64,000 nucleotides of DNA from Candidatus Gastranaerophilales bacterium (GTDB taxonomy: Bacteria > Cyanobacteriota > Vampirovibrionia > Gastranaerophilales > Gastranaerophilaceae), in assembly GCA_947589425.1 (NCBI GenBank), contig CANQAV010000001.1, forward strand, positions 186,001-250,000. The letters run 5' to 3'. The translations under genes were made by a program, and so were the position numbers. The number at the start of each line of letters is the position of its first letter. Position 1 is the stretch's first letter. The notes beneath the pieces are model-generated. The model worked only from the letters and a program-made list of their open reading frames with translations, was not told the DNA's origin and did no database searches. This document shows, one piece after another, positions 63,711 to 64,000 of the stretch.

Positions 63711-63871
63711 AATCCCCTGATATTTAGTAGCAGTAATAATTATATCATAATTAAACAAAACTAATATTAATATATGTAAATTTATTTTTGGGGGGTTGAA
63801 TTATTTTTTAAATGATATAGAATAGTTTTATGGATAACATCAAAATGGATGTTTATCTTCCGAGAGGTCGA

Positions 63872-64000
63872 ATGAAAATTACCAACAATTTTAATAAATG
63901 CTGTAAACCAAGGCGACTTAACAATTTTGCAGGGAACGAGCGATCGAACTCGCATTCGGACTCTTGCGGGAAAAAAGTGCGATACAAGCATTTTGAACAA
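63872..64000 (+). CDS. Start of an unknown gene, cut by the window edge
   Basis: An ATG with GAGAGG at 4-5 bp spacing opens a plus-strand frame of 43 codons to the edge (MKITNNFNKCCKPRRL ... KVRYKHFEQ). An upstream in-frame ATG at 63830 has no Shine-Dalgarno. TTGAAT and TAGAAT 16 bp apart lie before it as a weak promoter. The N-terminus MKIT resembles that of other unknown proteins here. The antisense frame on the minus strand is also open, but lacks these signals. Confidence 0.4.
   Translation, partial: MKITNNFNKCCKPRRLNNFAGNERSNSHSDSCGKKVRYKHFEQ

Noticed and set aside
63786-63795. A six-G run near the right edge as another phase-variation element
   Set aside because: It is short, lacks the TTCCGA prefix and lies in an intergenic region without a clear target.
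63782-64000. A minus-strand ORF and a tRNA-like T arm (GAGTTCGATCGCTC)
   Set aside because: The stem pairing is poor and no anticodon arm or acceptor stem can be drawn; the plus-strand frame has a better start signal.

Overview
The window is an AT-rich, densely packed bacterial chromosome segment of about 70 supported genes. It looks Gram-negative or otherwise diderm: there are exported proteins, an AsmA-like protein, UDP-sugar and glycosyltransferase genes, CsaB and a flagellin. Several unrecognised proteins begin with short tails such as SFKA, SFCG or SFTS. Together with the flagellin, the FliA/WhiG-type sigma factor, the L32 extension and the AAA-like proteins, this suggests a gut Melainabacterium (Gastranaerophilales/Vampirovibrionia). 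That placement comes from memory of the lineage's style and is not proven by the sequence.

Layout. 1-1.2 kb: a lexA/umuD-like gene and a truncated umuC under a palindromic operator. 1.4-3.3 kb: rlmN and a membrane-anchored LysM-like protein. 3.4-13.7 kb: a minus-strand surface-glycan operon reading glf, galE, GT2, two GT8 paralogues, an FkbM methyltransferase, a second GT2, UDP-xylose synthase and ugd. 13.9-17.8 kb: flavodoxin, a lone flagellin gene, mosaic palindromic repeats and a tRNA-Ile(GAT) flanked by tandem copies of its own ends. 17.8-31.7 kb: argS, small unknowns, nifU-nifS, a three-gene AAA-ATPase-derived cluster, a giant AsmA-like protein and pheS. 31.7-35.2 kb: fabG-fabD-plsX-rpmF and a small winged-helix protein. 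35.3-41.5 kb: leuD, an unknown 412-aa protein, leuB, thrS and radA. 41.5-51.8 kb: ispD-thiL-aroQ-ribD joined to a degenerate CpaF/CpaE pair, then pncC, an exported protein, yhaM-like, tpiA and a flagellar-type sigma factor. 51.9-64 kb: zupT, a radical SAM protein, an SDR, csaB, a fused hisA-hisI-hisE, hisD, a DUF374 acyltransferase, a split small gene, a pilin with a phage-collar-like domain, serC, miaB, a homocitrate/isopropylmalate synthase-like gene and the start of a plus-strand ORF.

The most interesting theme is putative phase variation of the cell surface. A conserved nucleotide element, TTCCGA followed by 8-10 G, occurs four times. One copy is inside the FkbM gene, one at the 3' end of each GT8 gene, and one just upstream of a candidate sigma-28 promoter of flagellin. 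The element is kept although it is read in different frames or not translated. A change of one G would switch FkbM off, or would switch each GT8 between a short tail and a long tail that ends at the next gene's start codon. A (AT)10 run in the last GT2 gene appears to have slipped already and separates its C-terminal part. The sugar genes would supply UDP-xylose and UDP-galactofuranose. The glycan, and possibly the flagellum, may therefore be switched combinatorially.
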